DNA of 64,000 bases from Celeribacter baekdonensis (GTDB lineage Bacteria > Pseudomonadota > Alphaproteobacteria > Rhodobacterales > Rhodobacteraceae), in contig NZ_CP028474.1 of the NCBI RefSeq assembly GCF_003047105.1, forward strand, positions 1 through 64,000, given 5' to 3'. This document shows, in pieces, positions 60,605 to 64,000 of the stretch (positions within the stretch are counted from its first letter, which is position 1; each line of letters begins with the position of its first letter). The notes beneath the pieces were generated by a model that was not told where the DNA came from, made no database searches, and was given only the letters and a program-made list of their open reading frames with translations. The position numbers were made by a program, and so were the translations under genes.

Positions 60605-60840
60605 GGTCGAGGTCTCCTTGGAGATCCGACGCCATGTCGTGAGACAACAACATTCTTGCCAGCAAAACAACTTTGCTGGTTGCAGGTGTTTTAGCGGTGC
60701 GCTAGGAAACTCTTGTTCACGGAGTTTTCTAGCACGGCGTCAGGCTTCACGGTCTGGCGTCGTCTCCTTTTTGGGGGTTTTGCACAGCCTTCCGTGCAGG
60801 GTTGTGAGGACGCGCGCAGCAGAACCGCGCGCAGATTTTG

Positions 60841-61494
60841 TCAGTAGCGAACCTCTTCAGAGCCATAGTTCCCGGCGTGATCGCGCCAGTCGACGAAGAC
60901 GGAACGGTAGAAGTAGCTGCCGCATCCGTTCGGGATGCTCAGTCCGGATGCGGTCGGCACTTGGCCCACGTTGGACCTTGTCCATCGGTAATCGCCCTGC
61001 ACGCCGTAGGACCCCAATCGTGTCGAGTCGCTGCGATTGCAGTCGCCATCTCGGTTTTCATGCTGGCGGTACTGGATGTGATAAACGCGAATGCTACGCA
61101 CGAAATCAAAGGCGTCGCCTGAGATGTCGATGTCGGCTTGCTCATCTGCTTGGACGCGAACAAGGGGGATCGGAGACGATTCCTGCGGTTCGGGCGGATC
61201 GCGGAACGTGATGTCATAAAGGCGTTCCATAGGCGACATCGGACTGGGATCGTTGAACGACACACCCATCGGACACCGCCAGATTTGTAAGGGCGGCTCG
61301 ATCGGCCATGGCGTGATCCGCCGAATGAAGACCGCTCTGGCATGCGCGCAGGGCGCAGAGTCAGGCCAACCGCCCGCAAGGCAGAGGAGGATCGCACAAT
61401 CCACCTGATAGGCCTGAGCCGGAGCTGACGAGGCCATTAGTCCGGATATGCTTATTGCCGTGGCTGTTGCCACGCCGTGGATCACGTGCTTCAT
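60841..61494 (-). CDS. Secreted TrbM-like conjugation-associated protein
   Basis: A 217-aa protein with a signal peptide (VATATAISISGLMASSAPAQA). The mature N-terminus YQVDCAILLCLAGGWP, then CAHARAVFIRRITPWPIEPP and IWRCPMG, is typical of alphaproteobacterial proteins annotated near conjugation genes and resembles TrbM (CEAxLCLxxG pattern). No other type IV secretion genes lie near it, so it may be an orphan of a lost transfer region. ATG 61494 is preferred over the upstream ATG at 61608. Confidence 0.6.
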   Translation of the reverse strand: MKHVIHGVATATAISISGLMASSAPAQAYQVDCAILLCLAGGWPDSAPCAHARAVFIRRITPWPIEPPLQIWRCPMGVSFNDPSPMSPMERLYDITFRDPPEPQESSPIPLVRVQADEQADIDISGDAFDFVRSIRVYHIQYRQHENRDGDCNRSDSTRLGSYGVQGDYRWTRSNVGQVPTASGLSIPNGCGSYFYRSVFVDWRDHAGNYGSEEVRY

Positions 61495-61967
61495 GATGCC
61501 GACTCCATCTATAATGGTGCAGCGATACGAAACAACATTAATGATAGCAAGGAGATTTGATTGATGGTTGCTTGCGACTGTTCGCTTGTGTCGCTTGACC
61601 GCTTCCAAGATCTGACGCCGGTTCTGGCTGCTTCTGCGTCTTGAAAGTGGCCAAAATTGCGGACCCCTTTCATGTTAGCTGCTAAACAAACGTCTGTTAC
61701 AAAGGGGAAATTGGGTGTTCCAATGTGGCCGCGAAAGTGGTCACGGAAGGACAGATCGAATGAGCCCTCCAAACCGCGTGGCGCAGCGCTCCTGGCCTCG
61801 GGAAGGGCTGTATCGGGAAACTGCCCGGCCCGGCTCTCCGCATGGAATCCGGGAGCAGAAGGGCGGGAGCAGCCAGCGAGCCGATTTGGGGCCCAAGTTG
61901 GGATCGAGCATGAGCTTGAATATCTATGTCAGTATCTGATACGATTGAGCATGGATAGGAGAGTCTG
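61495..61967. other. 473-bp stretch without a supported gene, with a palindrome before parD
   Basis: No reading frame here is convincing. GTATCTGATAC (61932-61942) is a perfect 11-bp palindrome 25 bp upstream of the parD start, a candidate ParD operator. Confidence 0.5.
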
Positions 61968-62210
61968 ATGCCAAACGTCCACCTGACCGAACCGATGCAG
62001 AAATATGTGCAGGCGCAGATCGAGTCCGGCGCCTACGCCAATCTGAGCGAAGTCGTGCGCGCCGGCGTAAGGATGCTGATGGAGAAGGATGGCGCCCGGC
62101 AGTTCTATGCCCTCAAGGCCGACCTAGAGGAAGCAGCCTCCCTGGCCGAAAATGGGGATTTCGCCGAGTTCGATGCTCATGCCTTCGAACCGGATGCATT
62201 TGATCGCTGA
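61968..62210 (+). CDS. parD: ParD-type antitoxin
   Basis: An 80-aa antitoxin: ribbon-helix-helix N-terminus (MPNVHLTEPMQKYVQAQIES, then LSEVVRAGVRML) and an acidic C-terminal tail for toxin binding. It precedes the parE-like toxin by 5 bp. ATG 61968 follows ggagagtctg. Such pairs stabilise plasmids. Confidence 0.9.
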   Translation: MPNVHLTEPMQKYVQAQIESGAYANLSEVVRAGVRMLMEKDGARQFYALKADLEEAASLAENGDFAEFDAHAFEPDAFDR

Positions 62211-62215
62211 CCCAT

Positions 62216-62536
62216 ATGATTATTCGACTTTCCGGTCGGGCCAGGGCCGACCTTGAAGAGATCCGTGCCTACACCGTCGAAACTTGGGGTAGGGACCAAT
62301 GGCTCGTCTATTACCGCCAGTTGGTCAACGCCTTCGAGCAGATCACCGGGGATCCCGACCGGGGTCGGGACAGGAGTCTCTTCGTTCCGGGGTTGCGGTC
62401 CGTCAACTGCCAACGTCACGTGATCTTCTACAAGCGGCTAGATGCGGCGGATGGGGCGGCAGTCATCCTGCGCATCGTGCATCAGCGCCGCAACATGCCC
62501 GCGCTCGTCTACTACGAGGATCTCGACGGCGGTTAA
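62216..62536 (+). CDS. parE: ParE-type toxin (RelE/ParE superfamily)
   Basis: A 106-aa toxin: LSGRARADLEEIRAYTVETW, NAFEQITGDPDRGRDRSL and a C-terminal HVIFYKRL...ILRIVHQRRN. Family members poison gyrase. The start is ATG 62216, directly after parD. The layout and size are standard. Confidence 0.9.
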   Translation: MIIRLSGRARADLEEIRAYTVETWGRDQWLVYYRQLVNAFEQITGDPDRGRDRSLFVPGLRSVNCQRHVIFYKRLDAADGAAVILRIVHQRRNMPALVYYEDLDGG

Positions 62537-62744
62537 GCCCTTGCGTTTCCTCATTTCAATGGCTCGACCAGTCTTCCATAGTCTTCACTGACCTCGTGAA
62601 ACGCGCGTTGGCGCCCGCCATCGAGGCAACGAAAGTAGTCCTACACATCGGCAAAGTGGGTCTCAAAATCGCTCAAACCCGACCAATTTGAATGTTGGAA
62701 GCGCTAAGAATTACTGCTTCGATACCTGGTCATCACGCGAGCAC

Positions 62745-64000
62745 TCAATGCCCATTGTGATCATGTTGATGTGGCTCGGTTTTTGTGCGCTGAAGAAACC
62801 AATGCTCAAAGATCAATACACAAGCCATGATCGCGAATGCGACCACTACAATCATTGGATCGCTCTGCCACTTTAGTGAAGCGAATACGGCAAGCACGAT
62901 CGCGTCGAGACCGATTGCAGTCAACATGATCCATCCATGCGCAGAAAGCTCGGCCCTAAGGTTTCGGTACACTCCCCAGTGAATAACCATATCCATTACA
63001 AGGTAAAAGAAGGCCCCCATCGACGCTATTCGGCTAACGTCGAAGAGAATGGTCAGCAGGCTCGCAATCACTACTGTGTAGATCAGTGTATGGTCGCGGA
63101 CTCCGCCTGACATCCCAAAATGACTGTGCGGGATCAATTTCATCTCTGTCAGCATTGCCAACATACGAGATACCGCAAAGATGCTGGCAATCACGCCTGA
63201 TGCAGTTGCGATCAAAGCGAGCGCGACGGTCAGATAGAAGCCCGTTTCCCCAAGGGACGGTGCTGCCGCTTCCGCGAGCGCATAGTCTTTTGCTTCGACG
63301 ATCTTGCCAAGCGGCAAGCTGCTTCCCACCGCAAATGCTACCAAGAGATACACCACTACGCAGACCGCCAATGAAATGATGATCGCGCGTCCGATGTTGC
63401 GGTGTGGGTCCACTATCTCGGCGCCGCTGTTGGTGATTGTCGTGAACCCTTTGAATGCCAGAATTGCCAACGCTGTGGCACCAACAAATCCGCTGAGACC
63501 CTGTGAAGCTGTTCCATCTCCTGTTGTGCCAAAAGTAAACCCGCCGGCCCAAAGCGCAGAGATCCCAAACAGAGTGATACCGCCAACCTTCAGTACCGCG
63601 AGCAACTGGGAAATCCAGCCTACAGAGCGGTTGCCCGAGATGTTGACGACATAGGCTGCGATAATGAGAGCAACGCCTATTGCCGGAACCAGTAAGCCAT
63701 CTGGTGCAATGCCCAGTCCACGGAGCAAATAGTTTGCGAAGGTCCGTGCGACTAGGCTTTCGTTAATGACCATTGACAGAGCCATAAGCAAAGCCGCTGC
63801 AGCGGCTACGGCGGTTGGTCCATAGGCCTTTTGCAGGATCATTCCAATTCCGCCAGCTGACGGGTAGGCATTGGACATTCTTATGTAAGTGTAAGCGCTG
63901 AAGGCTGTAACGATGGCTCCAACGATGAACACAAGTGGAAAGGTAGGGCCGGCCAGTTCCGCAATTTGGCCTGTGAGTGCCAGAATTCCGGCGCCAATCA
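62745..64000 (-). CDS. APC-family permease, N-terminus outside window
   Basis: An amino acid/polyamine/organocation permease, at least 418 residues in the window with ten or more membrane helices. The frame stays open to the right edge (IGAGILALTGQIAELAGPTF) and the N-terminal part lies beyond 64000. The stop is at 62745. A terminal histidine-containing tail (HQHDHNGH) is noteworthy. The substrate is unknown. It points away from the ParDE pair. Confidence 0.85.
   Translation of the reverse strand, partial: IGAGILALTGQIAELAGPTFPLVFIVGAIVTAFSAYTYIRMSNAYPSAGGIGMILQKAYGPTAVAAAAALLMALSMVINESLVARTFANYLLRGLGIAPDGLLVPAIGVALIIAAYVVNISGNRSVGWISQLLAVLKVGGITLFGISALWAGGFTFGTTGDGTASQGLSGFVGATALAILAFKGFTTITNSGAEIVDPHRNIGRAIIISLAVCVVVYLLVAFAVGSSLPLGKIVEAKDYALAEAAAPSLGETGFYLTVALALIATASGVIASIFAVSRMLAMLTEMKLIPHSHFGMSGGVRDHTLIYTVVIASLLTILFDVSRIASMGAFFYLVMDMVIHWGVYRNLRAELSAHGWIMLTAIGLDAIVLAVFASLKWQSDPMIVVVAFAIMACVLIFEHWFLQRTKTEPHQHDHNGH

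Noticed and set aside
61715..61939. Small plus-strand frame upstream of parD
   Set aside because: Pro/Arg/Gly-rich without start site; it overlaps the likely parD promoter palindrome.

Overview
The window looks like part of a large conjugative or mobilisable plasmid (or plasmid-derived replicon) of a Rhodobacterales/roseobacter-type alphaproteobacterium. It is GC-rich and carries a repABC replication-partition operon, a VirD2/VirC1/VirC2-like DNA-processing module, and a block of plasmid maintenance genes typical of that order (strawberry-notch helicase, toprim, DUF932, RadC-like, SSB and a large ParB-like protein). No tRNA, rRNA, CRISPR array or intact insertion sequence was seen. Family names are my reading of motifs; no database was searched.

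Layout. 1-6.1 kb: a VirD4/TraG coupling-protein gene (frameshifted, running off the left edge), a VirD2-type relaxase and a MobC-like protein on the minus strand, a putative oriT gap, then VirC1- and VirC2-like genes on the plus strand. 6.2-14.4 kb: an accessory island with a Fic protein behind an operator-like hairpin, a minus-strand bacterial ubiquitin-like operon (tandem ubiquitin-like protein, E2, JAB-E1 fusion, DUF6527, XRE regulator), a divergent three-gene cassette (sigma-like protein, small acidic protein, ImmA/IrrE protease), and a WGR protein. 14.4-34.5 kb: the maintenance block, mostly minus strand, with an Abi_2/HEPN gene and a putative zinc protease inserted on the plus strand; at least three of its genes share a conserved hairpin leader. 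34.6-39.3 kb: two 16-bp palindromes, repC, a counter-transcribed RNA, repB, repA and a serine resolvase.

40.7-59.5 kb is a metal-resistance and envelope island. A nickel/cobalt-like set (MFS exporter, RcnR-like repressor, His-rich protein, HupE remnant, anchor protein) is followed by a PbrR/CadR-like MerR regulon. Four MerR-type operators (TTGAAC/G, 19-bp dyad spacer, -10) precede an L,D-transpeptidase, a Zn/Cd/Pb P-type ATPase, a ten-gene operon (SCO, DsbB, DsbA, PCuAC, SCO, M23 peptidase, DUF411, ZIP, LspA, Lnt) and a transglutaminase-CDF-STAS operon. Efflux therefore appears wired to repair of the thiol, copper-protein, lipoprotein and peptidoglycan systems of the envelope. 59.8-64 kb holds a DNA-binding protein, a TrbM-like secreted protein, a ParDE pair and the C-terminal part of an APC permease.

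A caution applies throughout. Six or more genes are broken by single-base deletions, nearly all in short G/C runs and each repaired by restoring one base. This pattern suggests sequencing or consensus error as much as gene decay, so the 'pseudogene' calls may be intact genes in the organism.
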